DNA of 64,000 bases from CAWJMN01 sp963844055. Its GTDB lineage: Bacteria > Planctomycetota > Planctomycetia > Pirellulales > Pirellulaceae. Every line of letters begins with the position of its first letter. The stretch's first letter is position 1. The stretch covers positions 744,001-808,000 of the forward strand of contig CAWJMN010000001.1 in NCBI GenBank assembly GCA_963844055.1. Direction: 5' to 3'. The notes below the pieces were generated by a model. The model did no database searches, had not been told where the DNA came from, and worked only from the letters and a program-made list of their open reading frames with translations. The position numbers and the translations under genes were made by a program. This document shows positions 1 to 11,154 of this stretch, in pieces.

Positions 1-626
1 CAGCCGGCTTCGCTTGCTAAAGCGGCAGTTTGTGATCGGCTCGTCCATCGGGGGCGCAAAGCTGTCGATTTAGTTGGTCGATATTGACTGTCGTAGACTT
101 CAATCGCCACCCCACGAAGTTCGCTAAGCGACTTTTGTAAGACCTCGCCATTGATCACAACGTCTCCAGCGGCGGTTCCCCACGTTTCACCCGGCAGGGC
201 AACGATTCGCTTGATTTGCCGCGAGGGTGTAGCATCGTTTGAAGAGTCATCCTCGATAACTACAACATCGTGTCGCTGAATGTCGGCACCTTCCGTCAGT
301 GGTACCAGCGTAACCTTCTCGCCCGGCAAGTAGTGCAATACGTCGGTGGACGTAGTGATCGGAAAACCACATTGCCAGCAGGTTAGCCTTGCACCTTCCC
401 CAAGGAGGGCGACTTTCAAGTCTTTACCACAGTCGGGGCACGTCAAAACGGTACATTCGCCGCAGTAAGTGGGAGCCATGGAGTCGCCATCGATGGTGGC
501 AATCCTCGGCGAACCCTCAGCCCTCGAAGAACGGCCGGCGGGCTTGTTAAATCGCGAGGCAATCGCGATGGAAAAGCCAAAGACGAGTCCTGCCAAGCCG
601 AGTAGGATCAGGAGGTTTTTTGTCAT
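1..626 (-). CDS. Signal peptidase I-like protein (S26 family) with cysteine-cluster insertion, 3' end cut by window edge
   Basis: The minus-strand frame is open from an ATG at 626 to the window edge (208 codons visible). A hydrophobic N-terminal segment (residues about 4-24) is followed by GDSMAPT, which carries the catalytic serine of S26 peptidases (Ser49), and by KRIVALPGE, which carries the general-base lysine (Lys139). These proteins cleave signal peptides at the outer face of the inner membrane. Between the two catalytic blocks lie three CxxC pairs (Cys55/58, 63/66, 83/86), a zinc-ribbon-like insertion absent from textbook LepB. The C-terminal end is outside the window. The start follows the purine-rich AGGAGG-like complement poorly, but no other ATG fits the membrane segment. 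The S26 assignment is solid from motifs; metal binding is inferred. Confidence 0.8.
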   Translation of the reverse strand, partial: MTKNLLILLGLAGLVFGFSIAIASRFNKPAGRSSRAEGSPRIATIDGDSMAPTYCGECTVLTCPDCGKDLKVALLGEGARLTCWQCGFPITTSTDVLHYLPGEKVTLVPLTEGADIQRHDVVVIEDDSSNDATPSRQIKRIVALPGETWGTAAGDVVINGEVLQKSLSELRGVAIEVYDSQYRPTKSTALRPRWTSRSQTAALASEAG

Positions 627-650
627 GGCCGTTCTCGGGTTGCTGGTGTA

Positions 651-1022
651 CTACTGCGCGACCTTCGAATCGGAAAAGACAAAGTACGCGGCCGCCACCA
701 TGCATAGCGCGGCCCAGACGAAGTTCCACTTGATCTGTTCCTGCAATAGCAAGATCGAAACCGGCACAAACACTGCCAGTGTAATGATCTCTTGCAAAAT
801 CTTGAGCTGTGCAAAAGACAGATTCGCCTCGTGCCCGATCCGATTGGCTGGCACTTGGAGAACGTACTCAAAGAAGGCGATTCCCCAGCTCACCATGATC
901 GCCAAGAGAATCGTTTTCCCTTTGAGGAACTCGAGTTTGGGATGCAGGTACCAGGCCGTCAGCATGAAGACGTTTGACCCGATCAATAGCAAGATAGTTT
1001 GTACAATCGGCGGAAGCTTCAT
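651..1022 (-). CDS. DUF486 (DMT-like) small membrane protein
   Basis: A 123-residue protein made almost entirely of four hydrophobic segments, beginning MKLPPIVQ. The pattern matches DUF486, a family of four-helix membrane proteins related to half-size drug/metabolite transporters: an early YLHPKLEFLKGK loop, then SWGIAFFEYVLQVPANRIGH, then a final segment with AALCMVAAAYF. No substrate is known for the family. The ATG at 1022 is chosen over an upstream start at 1118 because the upstream part is polar and overlaps the start region of the helicase operon. The gene lies 37 bases downstream of the helicase stop and 24 bases upstream of the signal peptidase start, so the three are probably co-transcribed. 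Confidence 0.85.
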   Translation of the reverse strand: MKLPPIVQTILLLIGSNVFMLTAWYLHPKLEFLKGKTILLAIMVSWGIAFFEYVLQVPANRIGHEANLSFAQLKILQEIITLAVFVPVSILLLQEQIKWNFVWAALCMVAAAYFVFSDSKVAQ

Positions 1023-1059
1023 CGTTGCAATCTCTGCGTAACCAGGTCGAAAATCAGTT

Positions 1060-3453
1060 TTATACGTCGCTGCTAGGACGCTGTTCGAGCAGTTTGTCGG
1101 TGCTGGATGGATCCACATCGTGGCAAGCGTTTGTCAGGATGTCTGAGATCTCATCCATTTCCTTCTGCCAATCCGCGAGTGAAATTTCTGGCGGGTGCAG
1201 TTCCCTAAGCTCCTTTAGAAGCAGGACCATCCGCAGGACGTGCCGGAAGATGACCCCTTCTTGTTTTTGTAGTCCACGCGCCGTGATGTATTTGTCGAAC
1301 TTGCCGCCAAATTCGATTAGTTCTCCTACGGCCCAAACGCTTTGCGTGCTGATCGAATGCACATCCGGAAACCCGGCGTCGAACAAGCGTCGAAGTTTAT
1401 CGCCTAGCGGCAAGATCCTGACACGTTCGCGCGGATCTTTGTGATAGTCGTCTTCATCCGACTCATCTTTTTGCCCTAATTCTTGCGGTGTACAAAGCCC
1501 TTGGCGAAGCAATTGCTCATGCAGTCGCGTATTGGCCAGCGGGCCCCATGGACGGTCTTCGGGATAAGGAACTCGCACCAGTTTGGCAACTGAGGCGGGC
1601 ATTTCTAGCACGCTTTCGATCGCTTCAATCCGTTCATCGCGGCTTGCAATTCCTAGCTGATCAACCAGGAAAACGCCGTAAAGTGGATTGATGCTGCGAA
1701 GCTTTACCAGTCGTGAAAGCTCTGCGGTGGGAACCGCGCAAAGCGCCTCGTAGGTTGGCGGTGGAGGAGCTTCATTTTTTACGGCGTCGCTGCTCACGCC
1801 AGTGGAAGCAACCTTCACCTCTTTGCCGGCCAATTCACTAAGGGCCTGTGCCATCAGTCGTTCGGTTTCGGTAGGGCGACGATTTTCAACGGCGGCGGCC
1901 TGCGTTTTTTCGTCAGCGGCCGCTTGAGTTGCCACAGGGGGTTCGGGCTCTAGTTTTACGTAGCCGCCGGCCCAGAGCGTGAGTAACATGCGATCCAGTT
2001 CACGCTGAGCGCCGATCAAACTTCCCGAGGAATGCAATCGCCGGCCAACCAATTTTCGAATTGGTGCGATATCGGGTGACGCGTCGATCATGTAGGCCAA
2101 AAGACGCCAGGGAAGAGGTCCGCGACTAGCAAGCTTGGCCGGAGGAGCGACACGCAGCTTTTCAAACTGCGCTTCGGTCCAGTATTGTTCGGTAGATCGC
2201 CGCGTTGGCATCTTTCGCTTGAGGTCTTTCTTCACGCGGATCAACTGCGGGTCTTTGGTGTCTTCAGGGATGGTGTCGTATTTCTGCTTCCAGCGCAGGT
2301 ATTTGACGTCGTCTTCATGGGCCAGCACAAAGACGTAGCCGCGTGTATCAAATTGTGGCCGGCCAGCGCGTCCGAAAATCTGATGGGCGCTGCTAGGGTC
2401 GATGATTTTCATCTGTCCAAACGGGCCCTTCATCAGCGTTGGCAGAACGACGCTTCGCGCGGGCAAGTTGATGCCGGCCGCCAGGGTCTCGGTGCACACG
2501 CAGACCGAAAGTAGCTTTTGCTGAAACAGGTCTTCGACGATGCGACGATACTTGGGCAAAATCCCTGCATGGTGGATTCCAACGCCACGTAGCAGCAATT
2601 GTTTGAGCCGCGGCCCAGCACCTTGCGACCAGCTGAAGTGCGAGATCCGCTCCGTGAGCTTGGCCTGTTGTCCTTCCGCCAGCAGCGTTTTTCCCTTGAG
2701 AAGGTCGGCCGTGCTCCAGCATTCATCTCGATTGAAGCAAAAGAGGAGGGCGGGCGTATAGCGTGACTCTTCAGTACCTTGCGCCAGAATCTCCATCTGG
2801 TCGGCAAGTAGTTGATCGCCAACCCAGCGAAAATCGAGAGGGATTTTCCGCTCTGTTCCTTGTACTAGTTCCAGCGAACGGTTGTGGCTGGCCTTTAGCC
2901 ACATGGTGAATTCAAAAGCGTTACCGACCGTGGCAGAAAGCAAAAGCAAGCGGATATGAGCGGGCAAAAGTCCCAGCGTCAGTTCCCAAACAATCCCGCG
3001 TTCGGGATCGGAAAACTGGTGGAACTCATCCATGACAACGGCAGAGACGTGCGAAAAATCAAACGCCTCATGGTGCAGTAGGCGGTTGAGCAAGATTTCA
3101 GCGACAACGACCTGGATCGGCGCGGACGGATTGACGCGGCGATTGCCTGTCGCGAGCCCGACATCTTCCTCGGAGAATCCCCAGCGAACCGCAGCCGCTT
3201 GCAGCTCGGCAAACTTTTGCTCGGTAAGGGCGATTAGCGGTGTTGTGTAATAGGCCGAAGTCCCCGAGTGCAAAGCTTCAAACAGGGCGGCTTCTGCGAT
3301 CAGCGTTTTGCCTGTTCCTGTCGGCGCGCACACGAGAACCCCTTGTTCCGCGGTGAAGTAGTGCAGCAACGCTTCTTCCTGAACCGGATAGGGCGGAAAT
3401 TGGAGCTGCTCTAAATATCGCGAAGCAATCTGGTCTCGAGTGAGAGGAGACAA
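1060..3453 (-). CDS. Ski2-like DExH-box helicase
   Basis: The 797-residue protein carries superfamily 2 helicase motifs in order: Q-like FPPYPVQEEAL (19-29), Walker A APTGTGKT (43-50), DEFH box (142-145), SATVGN (173-178), HHAGILPKYRR, ETLAAGINLPAR and the motif VI sequence QIFGRAGRPQFD. The HHAGI and AAGINLPAR signatures are typical of Ski2/Mtr4/Hel308-type enzymes, which unwind RNA or DNA with ATP. The C-terminal half (from about residue 430) is alanine- and glutamate-rich and unassigned. Some planctomycetes and actinobacteria have such Ski2-like genes of unknown role. The gene is followed closely by the DUF486 gene on the same strand. RNA versus DNA substrate cannot be decided from sequence. 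Confidence 0.88.
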   Translation of the reverse strand: MSPLTRDQIASRYLEQLQFPPYPVQEEALLHYFTAEQGVLVCAPTGTGKTLIAEAALFEALHSGTSAYYTTPLIALTEQKFAELQAAAVRWGFSEEDVGLATGNRRVNPSAPIQVVVAEILLNRLLHHEAFDFSHVSAVVMDEFHQFSDPERGIVWELTLGLLPAHIRLLLLSATVGNAFEFTMWLKASHNRSLELVQGTERKIPLDFRWVGDQLLADQMEILAQGTEESRYTPALLFCFNRDECWSTADLLKGKTLLAEGQQAKLTERISHFSWSQGAGPRLKQLLLRGVGIHHAGILPKYRRIVEDLFQQKLLSVCVCTETLAAGINLPARSVVLPTLMKGPFGQMKIIDPSSAHQIFGRAGRPQFDTRGYVFVLAHEDDVKYLRWKQKYDTIPEDTKDPQLIRVKKDLKRKMPTRRSTEQYWTEAQFEKLRVAPPAKLASRGPLPWRLLAYMIDASPDIAPIRKLVGRRLHSSGSLIGAQRELDRMLLTLWAGGYVKLEPEPPVATQAAADEKTQAAAVENRRPTETERLMAQALSELAGKEVKVASTGVSSDAVKNEAPPPPTYEALCAVPTAELSRLVKLRSINPLYGVFLVDQLGIASRDERIEAIESVLEMPASVAKLVRVPYPEDRPWGPLANTRLHEQLLRQGLCTPQELGQKDESDEDDYHKDPRERVRILPLGDKLRRLFDAGFPDVHSISTQSVWAVGELIEFGGKFDKYITARGLQKQEGVIFRHVLRMVLLLKELRELHPPEISLADWQKEMDEISDILTNACHDVDPSSTDKLLEQRPSSDV

Positions 3454-3479
3454 AGGGGGGAATCCTTGAAAAAGGCGGC

Positions 3480-3521
3480 CAAAAACGAGCGTAAGCTGCT
3501 AGAGTCGATCTAGCAGCTTAC
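3480..3521 (-). terminator. Intrinsic terminator after the thioredoxin-fold gene
   Basis: A perfect 13-base inverted repeat, GTAAGCTGCTAGA at 3491-3503 and its complement at 3509-3521, closes a 5-base loop. Read on the minus strand it is followed after five bases by TTTTT. It lies between the stop at 3590 and the helicase start at 3453, so it would end transcription from the upstream gene. The spacing before the T run is longer than usual. Confidence 0.6.
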
Positions 3522-3589
3522 CATAGGTCGTACGTCAGGCGAGCGTGTCTCGAGTGCTGAGGCACGCTGCGTTTGGACTAGTTGGTGAA

Positions 3590-5539
3590 TTAGCGAAGTA
3601 GCCGTTTTAGCTCGGATTCCAGCTCACCAGCGTAGATGCTTCGGCGGACGACTTTGCCATCCTTGCCCACCAAGATCATCATTGGCAATGCATGAATGCC
3701 AAGGTCCACGGCGAGCGGGCTGGTGTCGAGGCCCCCTTCTGCATAGAGCTGCGGCCACGCCAATCGTTTGGCATCCATGAATTTCTTCAGCTCGGCCGGG
3801 CGATCCAGGTTGATACCGACAGGTACAAAACCATCTTTGCCGTATTTGGCCTGCAGAGCTCGAATCGTGTCGAGGTCTTTGACGCACGATTCGTACTCGG
3901 TTGACCAGAAGTGAACAAGGATCGTCTTGCCGCTTAAGGAGCTAATATCAAACGGTTTGCCGTCGGTCAGCTTCCCCTTCAAGGCAAAAGGTTTTCCTTC
4001 CAGCGAAAGGCGACGCTGAGCACCGGCTGCCTTGGGGGCGAGCGGGCTCTTGGGGAAGTCTTGGGCTAGGCGAGCCCACCACTTTGCAGCCACTTCATCC
4101 TGCTGAGCAAATTCGTGGCTGACGGCAAGTTGGAAAACCGCTTCGGCCGAATCTTCGCTGGCGGGGTATTCCTTGACGAAAGCTTCGAGGTCTTTCAGCC
4201 ACTGATTATTGATTTCTTCGTAGTTCGCATCCTTCTCCTGCAAGCTGAGGTTGTACTCGGCCTGCAACAGATGAAAGCGAGCATAGGGTACGACATCCTT
4301 GGACTCCGGAAGCTTGCCAGCCTTGGCAATGAACTCCTTCAGGCGAGCCCGTGCGCCGGTGTAGCCGCCAGACTGAAGTCCTTGAGCCAGGGCATCTGCA
4401 TATTGCTTGAGCCAGAGGACGCGATCATCCGATGAAGGGAGCGAAAACGCTAGTTTTTCCAGCAAATCTGCCCGTTGTTGATAGACCTTGCCAATCTTGG
4501 CTGGCGTGTTTTGTTGGGCAAGGGTGCTGTCGAGTTTGTTGATCTCGTCGATCAGCTTTTGGGCGTCAGCAGAAATGTTGACGGCCTGGGAGGGAACCGG
4601 TGCATCGACGCTGCGCGTGGCAGACGAGAGGAAGAAAAAGCCCCCCGCGTTGGCCAAAGCTGGATCCTCTGCAAGGCTTTGCGGAAGGTCGAGCAAGTGC
4701 CAGGCATCGCCCGAGCGTACGAGCGAACCGACCAAAAGTTGACCATGTTTGCGGTCGCCACTCGAGGGTGTTTCGATGACGGCGGTGACGTTGTCGTAAA
4801 CCATCACATCCTTGGTGGAACCATCGGTCCCGGCAGGGATGGTGCCAGGTTGGGAAGCGCCAAAATTCAGCCATTCCGTCTTGGGAGTGATTAGCTTTTG
4901 CCGCTTGGCAACTGCTGAAAACTTTTCTGCGGCCGAGGCGGCCTTGGCTTTGAGCTCTTGGGCCTTTTCGGGGCTTAGTCCGAGGGCATCGATCTCGGCC
5001 GTCGAAAGCAGAAGTCGCTCGAACCGAAACGAGTCAGCAGTGCGGATGGCGGCTACCACTTCGGCCGTCACCTCTTCGGGTGAAATGACCTTCCAGTAAT
5101 CGATCCGCTTGTCTTCGTTCGCATCGATCCCCCAGCGAGTACCGGCTGTTCCTAGCCAGCGGTGTTGGTCGGCCGTCTTGTTGAAATCGCTGTCGATGTC
5201 GCGATAGACCTCGACACCATTTTTGAAATAGCACCATTGGTCGACGCTGTTATCGCCGTTGGAATCAAGGTAGTGCCGGAGGACTTGGCCGTTTTCGTCG
5301 GAGACGACAAAGCCGGCTAGACCACCGATTCGCTTGATCTCGACGGTGCACTTCGCAATATCTGCCGCGGCGGGCCGGTCGTAATCGACGTCGGCTTGCA
5401 GCGGTTTGTGTTCGAGGGCCTCGCTGGGGCCGGGCTTTTCGGCCCAGCAGCTGGCTGGCATAGCAACCAAAGCGAGGGCACCGGCCAGCGGTGCCAGGGG
5501 AGAAATCTTCTTCGTGGCTTGGAGGTTACGAAAAAACAT
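3590..5539 (-). CDS. Secreted TlpA-like protein with Ca-binding-like loops and an incomplete redox motif
   Basis: From the ATG at 5539 the protein has 649 residues. A Sec signal peptide ends near SCWA (30-33), so export to the periplasm or beyond is likely. Residues 92-150 contain three acidic loops of the D-x-N/D-x-D kind (DSNGDNSVD, DSDFNKTAD, DANEDKRID) that resemble calcium-binding loops. The middle is helical and TPR-like. Residues about 520-649 form a thioredoxin/TlpA domain (ILVHFWS, GINLDRP, cis-Pro in ALPMMILVG), but the active site reads FWSTEYESC, so the usual CxxC has only its second cysteine (Cys552). A TTG at 5614 with a strong AAGGGGG upstream could add 25 residues, but the ATG gives a cleaner signal peptide. 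Function is unknown; disulphide oxidoreductase activity is unlikely in the usual form. Confidence 0.75.
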   Translation of the reverse strand: MFFRNLQATKKISPLAPLAGALALVAMPASCWAEKPGPSEALEHKPLQADVDYDRPAAADIAKCTVEIKRIGGLAGFVVSDENGQVLRHYLDSNGDNSVDQWCYFKNGVEVYRDIDSDFNKTADQHRWLGTAGTRWGIDANEDKRIDYWKVISPEEVTAEVVAAIRTADSFRFERLLLSTAEIDALGLSPEKAQELKAKAASAAEKFSAVAKRQKLITPKTEWLNFGASQPGTIPAGTDGSTKDVMVYDNVTAVIETPSSGDRKHGQLLVGSLVRSGDAWHLLDLPQSLAEDPALANAGGFFFLSSATRSVDAPVPSQAVNISADAQKLIDEINKLDSTLAQQNTPAKIGKVYQQRADLLEKLAFSLPSSDDRVLWLKQYADALAQGLQSGGYTGARARLKEFIAKAGKLPESKDVVPYARFHLLQAEYNLSLQEKDANYEEINNQWLKDLEAFVKEYPASEDSAEAVFQLAVSHEFAQQDEVAAKWWARLAQDFPKSPLAPKAAGAQRRLSLEGKPFALKGKLTDGKPFDISSLSGKTILVHFWSTEYESCVKDLDTIRALQAKYGKDGFVPVGINLDRPAELKKFMDAKRLAWPQLYAEGGLDTSPLAVDLGIHALPMMILVGKDGKVVRRSIYAGELESELKRLLR

Positions 5540-5857
5540 GGCGTCCAATCCGTGGAACTTTTGAGAAACAGCAATCCTGAAAGGGCTTCGCGGCGGCGAC
5601 TTTTGTCGGTCCAAGAGCCCCCTTACTCTGGTTTTTCGGTCCCGTGAGCGGAAAAACGATAGTAAAACATGCCGATTTTAACGATTCTCGGGGCTGGAGG
5701 CCCGTAAAAAATTGGAAATGGCGGGGCCACCCTCATCCCTCGATCCGGATTGGCCCGATAAGATAGGCTTCCTGGGTGAGTGAGCGAGACGCTTCGGCGC
5801 CTCAGTTTTTCACAAGTACTGGCTGGCAAGGGATTTAGCTAAAAAGCGATCGTCCTT
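5540..5857. other. Intergenic region upstream of the rRNA operon
   Basis: About 320 bases between the minus-strand TlpA-like gene and the divergent rRNA promoter. Short frames here overlap poorly with any known family and look like chance. There is no 16S rRNA or fragment of one. The region must hold the promoter of the minus-strand gene, but no convincing -35/-10 pair was identified for it. Confidence 0.6.
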
Positions 5858-5885
5858 TTGACAGCGGGGAATGTCCTGTTAAAAT
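5858..5885 (+). promoter_or_regulatory. Promoter of the tRNA-Ile/tRNA-Ala/23S/5S operon
   Basis: A perfect -35 box TTGACA (5858-5863) is separated by 16 bases from TAAAAT (5880-5885). It lies 38 bases upstream of tRNA-Ile and has nothing but intergenic sequence before it, so it would start an operon that lacks 16S. Confidence 0.7.
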
Positions 5886-5923
5886 ATGGGGCTTCCCTGG
5901 AAGTATTTCTTGGTCCAGGAGTG

Positions 5924-5997
5924 GGGCGGTTAGCTCAGTTGGTTAGAGCGCGTCGCTGATAACGACGAGGTCAGAAGTTCGAATCTTCTACCGCCCA
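5924..5997 (+). tRNA. tRNA-Ile (GAT)
   Basis: A 74-base cloverleaf. The acceptor stem GGGCGGT pairs fully with ACCGCCC, and the anticodon GAT is at 5958-5960. The T arm contains GTTCGAATC. The CCA end is not encoded as a full CCA (the sequence continues CTG). It is the usual 16S-23S spacer tRNA, here found without 16S. Confidence 0.97.
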
Positions 5998-6086
5998 CTG
6001 GTTGATTTCGGTTAAAATCTTGTTTGGGGCTGATGTTTGGCTGGCTAAATGCCGAAAAACTCAGTCTCGATTGCAAGTGATTGATC

Positions 6087-6159
6087 GGGGATGTAGCTCA
6101 ATTGGGAGAGCACTGCCTTTGCAAGGCAGGGGTTGAGGGTTCGAGCCCCTTCGTCTCCA
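6087..6159 (+). tRNA. tRNA-Ala (TGC)
   Basis: A 73-base cloverleaf with acceptor stem GGGGATG paired to CGTCTCC (one G-T pair) and anticodon TGC at 6120-6122. It lies 89 bases downstream of tRNA-Ile in the classical Ile-Ala order of an rRNA spacer. Confidence 0.97.
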
Positions 6160-6430
6160 CTAAACCAGACCAAAGTTGCTTTGGAATGGTTTCTTCGATA
6201 CCCGGTTGCGGACCATTTGGGTTTGCTCTAGGTTGGGAAGAGTTCGAGAGAACAACGGCTTGCGAAAATGAATTTTATGGGCCCCTTGTCAGTGGCTCAA
6301 GGATTCGTATACTGCAAGCCGAGTTAACAATTCTCCGAAGGGTGTCGCGTCGAATGACGCTATGCTTTTTGGGGGTCAGAAGTGTTTTTGGTTGCGACTT
6401 GGCTCGCTAACAAAAAATTCTTCTGAGGTG

Positions 6431-6459
6431 TTGACGACCTAAAACGTCTCCGCTAACTT
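6431..6459 (+). promoter_or_regulatory. Candidate internal promoter in the rRNA spacer
   Basis: TTGACG (6431-6436) and TAACTT (6454-6459) are separated by exactly 17 bases. It could drive 23S-5S independently of the tRNA promoter. It is weaker than the upstream promoter and supported only by similarity to the consensus. Confidence 0.4.
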
Positions 6460-6508
6460 GTTACTCTTCGACGCGGTTAAATTTGTTTGTGTTGTGAGTT
6501 GTAGGTGC

Positions 6509-6538
6509 AAGAGTCCTCCGAGATGTCGGATGACTCTT
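6509..6538 (+). other. Hairpin in the rRNA spacer
   Basis: AAGAGTC (6509-6515) pairs with GACTCTT (6532-6538), with an inner CCGA/TCGG helix. It sits just after the candidate internal promoter and before the boxA region; a boxB-like or processing role is possible. Confidence 0.5.
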
Positions 6539-6558
6539 CTGCTTACAAGCAGGCAAAC

Positions 6559-6609
6559 AAGGTGGAGCGGTTAACGCCGCTGCCACCTTATTTTGTTCTT
6601 TGACAATTT
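6559..6609 (+). promoter_or_regulatory. Hairpin plus boxA-like antitermination signal before 23S
   Basis: AAGGTGGAGCGG (6559-6570) pairs with CCGCT and CCACCTT (6577-6589) around one bulged base. It is followed directly by TGTTCTTTGACAATTT (6594-6609), which closely resembles the bacterial rRNA boxA (TGCTCTTTAACAATTT in Escherichia coli). BoxA recruits NusB/S10 for antitermination. Its place upstream of 23S suits an rRNA operon that must protect a long untranslated transcript. Confidence 0.65.
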
Positions 6610-6863
6610 GGTTGTTGTGTAGATGGCATCTTTATTAAGTGTGATGCTTTGACTTCGGTCAAAGTATCGACACGGTTCTTAGTTAGCGTAACGCTTTAAG
6701 TGCTGTGAAGCAGCTTAAAGCTAAGACGATTCGAAATAAAATATCGTTAAGTAGATCAACAGAGAAGTTGTCGTGAGATAGCTTCGAAAGATTGGATCGA
6801 GAGTAGTTGTTGTCGCATTTATGCGAACGCTTGATGCAAAAGAGTCTTCGGACTTTTGAGTGT

Positions 6864-6883
6864 TGAGAGTTTTGAATATTTGT

Positions 6884-6890
<7 letters not shown>
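6864..6890 (+). other. 5' half of the 23S rRNA processing stem
   Basis: These 27 bases pair with 9759-9785 with 24 Watson-Crick pairs, one G-T pair and two mismatches. The helix encloses the whole 23S gene and is the expected RNase III substrate that releases precursor 23S. Confidence 0.85.
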
Positions 6891-9758
<2,868 letters not shown>

Positions 9759-9767
<9 letters not shown>

Positions 9768-9785
9768 ATATATTCAACACTCTCA
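9759..9785 (+). other. 3' half of the 23S rRNA processing stem
   Basis: Pairs with 6864-6890 as described for the 5' half. It starts inside the 3' end of mature 23S and continues into the 23S-5S spacer. Confidence 0.85.
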
Positions 9786-9887
9786 CGAGACGAACGATAT
9801 TTTGTTCGAATACTGAGAACAATGAACTGCCATCTACCAACAACAAAATTATATGCCTAACGGAGCTTTGCCGTTCCGTTAGGTCCT

Positions 9888-9997
<110 letters not shown>

Positions 9998-10007
9998 TAA
10001 TACAATT

Positions 10008-10043
10008 AGCCACTTGTGGGTTTTCCCACAGGTGGCTTTTTTT
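10008..10043 (+). terminator. Intrinsic terminator of the rRNA operon
   Basis: AGCCACTTGTGGG (10008-10020) pairs with CCCACAGGTGGCT (10025-10037) with one G-T pair over a TTTT loop, and TTTTTT follows directly. It is 10 bases after 5S. Confidence 0.92.
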
Positions 10044-10157
10044 ATGCGCGTAGGGTAACCTGGGAGGCCTCCTAAGACTGCTTCAGTGTGTGAACGGATC
10101 TCGGGTGGGTATGGTTCCCGACGCGTCCTGCGAGGTTTTGGCTTCGTTCTTTCTTTT

Positions 10158-11114
10158 ATGGTTTTTGAGCGACACAATTCGTCGGAACCGGATCCAACTC
10201 AAATGGATGGGAGTTCTTTGCTGCGCAAGCGGCACGCTGCCATCTCTTTTGCGACGAGCCTCTTTGTGTTCACGGGAATTCCTCTGGTGATCGCTTGGGG
10301 ATTTTCCTCTTCTGCACGGCTATTTGAACCAGCTGCCGGCGCGAGTTCGGCCGAGGTGGTTTCGATTACGTCGACCTCGAACGTTGGCCTGGACGACGGA
10401 GTTGAAGTTGAACAGGAGTTGGTTCCCGTTGAAATGGCGTCCGAGAGCGAATTCGCGGCTTCTGGTTCTGAAATATCCGTCGAGCTTGAACCCAATAGGT
10501 CAGCTGCAGTTCTTAAGCGGCCGGATTCTGCGGAAGTGACGCTGGTGCCCGCATTGGTAGAGACAGGTGAACTTGTCGAGCTAGATGTTGTCGGGGAGAG
10601 TCCCGTCGTCTCGGTCAAGTCCGCGGATCAGGTTGCTCCCTCCAAGAGGTCGGAAAGTACTGCTAGTAAAGAGGTTACGTTAAACCAATCGCTCAAGAAG
10701 GAGCGGGATCCAGACCTAGTGGATAGGCAAATATCGCGATCTCCACGTGCCTCCGTTGCGTCGATTGCGTTTTCTAGTGCTCGGGCGACTGGCGTCGACA
10801 ACGATCAATTGCCAATCGTTTCGACGCAATCGGTCCCTGAGTATCCGCCGGTCCTGCTTTCCAAGGGAATCGAAGGGGTCGTTTTGCTGAAAATCGAGAT
10901 TTCTTCGGCTGGGGTGGTGACCGATTGCCAGGTGAAATTGGGCAGCGGATACCCGGAAATGGATGAGTCGGCCGTCAAGGCGGTCAAAACTTGGCGATTT
11001 GAACCCGCCAAATTGCTTGGTCAGCCTGTTGCAAGCATGGTTTTGAAAAAGATCCGCTTCAAAATCGTGGCACCGCTGGCAAATCCCGCTGCCAACACGC
11101 CAGTTAGCGAGTAG
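10158..11114 (+). CDS. TonB-like energy transducer / TonB C-terminal domain protein
   Basis: From ATG 10158 the protein has 318 residues. It has a cytoplasmic N-terminus and one membrane helix (HAAISFATSLFVFTGIPLVIAW, written here only to residue 20 of the segment: HAAISFATSLFVFTGIPLVI), then about 160 acidic, Ser/Glu/Val-rich periplasmic residues instead of the usual Pro-Lys linker. The C-terminal domain of about 85 residues has the TonB pattern PEYPPVLLSKGIEGVVLLKI, GYPEMDESAVKAVKTWRFEPA. TonB couples the proton-motive force to outer-membrane receptors through ExbB/ExbD, which are not nearby. The start is uncertain: a GTG at 10086 and an ATG at 10203 are in frame, and none has a strong ribosome-binding site. 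Confidence 0.78.
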   Translation: MVFERHNSSEPDPTQMDGSSLLRKRHAAISFATSLFVFTGIPLVIAWGFSSSARLFEPAAGASSAEVVSITSTSNVGLDDGVEVEQELVPVEMASESEFAASGSEISVELEPNRSAAVLKRPDSAEVTLVPALVETGELVELDVVGESPVVSVKSADQVAPSKRSESTASKEVTLNQSLKKERDPDLVDRQISRSPRASVASIAFSSARATGVDNDQLPIVSTQSVPEYPPVLLSKGIEGVVLLKIEISSAGVVTDCQVKLGSGYPEMDESAVKAVKTWRFEPAKLLGQPVASMVLKKIRFKIVAPLANPAANTPVSE

Positions 11115-11154
11115 CCGAAACCTCTTTTCGGGACTTTTGCTCCGTTTCCAGACC

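Larger units (their letters stand above)
6160..6863 (+). other. Long transcribed spacer between tRNA-Ala and 23S rRNA
   Basis: About 700 bases with no convincing coding frame. It contains a candidate secondary promoter, two hairpins and a boxA-like element (annotated separately), followed by an A/T-rich leader with further small hairpins, such as the one around 6680-6725. The spacer is unusually long for one that follows the two tRNAs. Confidence 0.7.

Noticed and set aside
469..1041. 190-codon plus-strand frame
   Set aside because: It lies antisense to the signal peptidase and DUF486 genes, whose motifs are clear; its translation resembles nothing.
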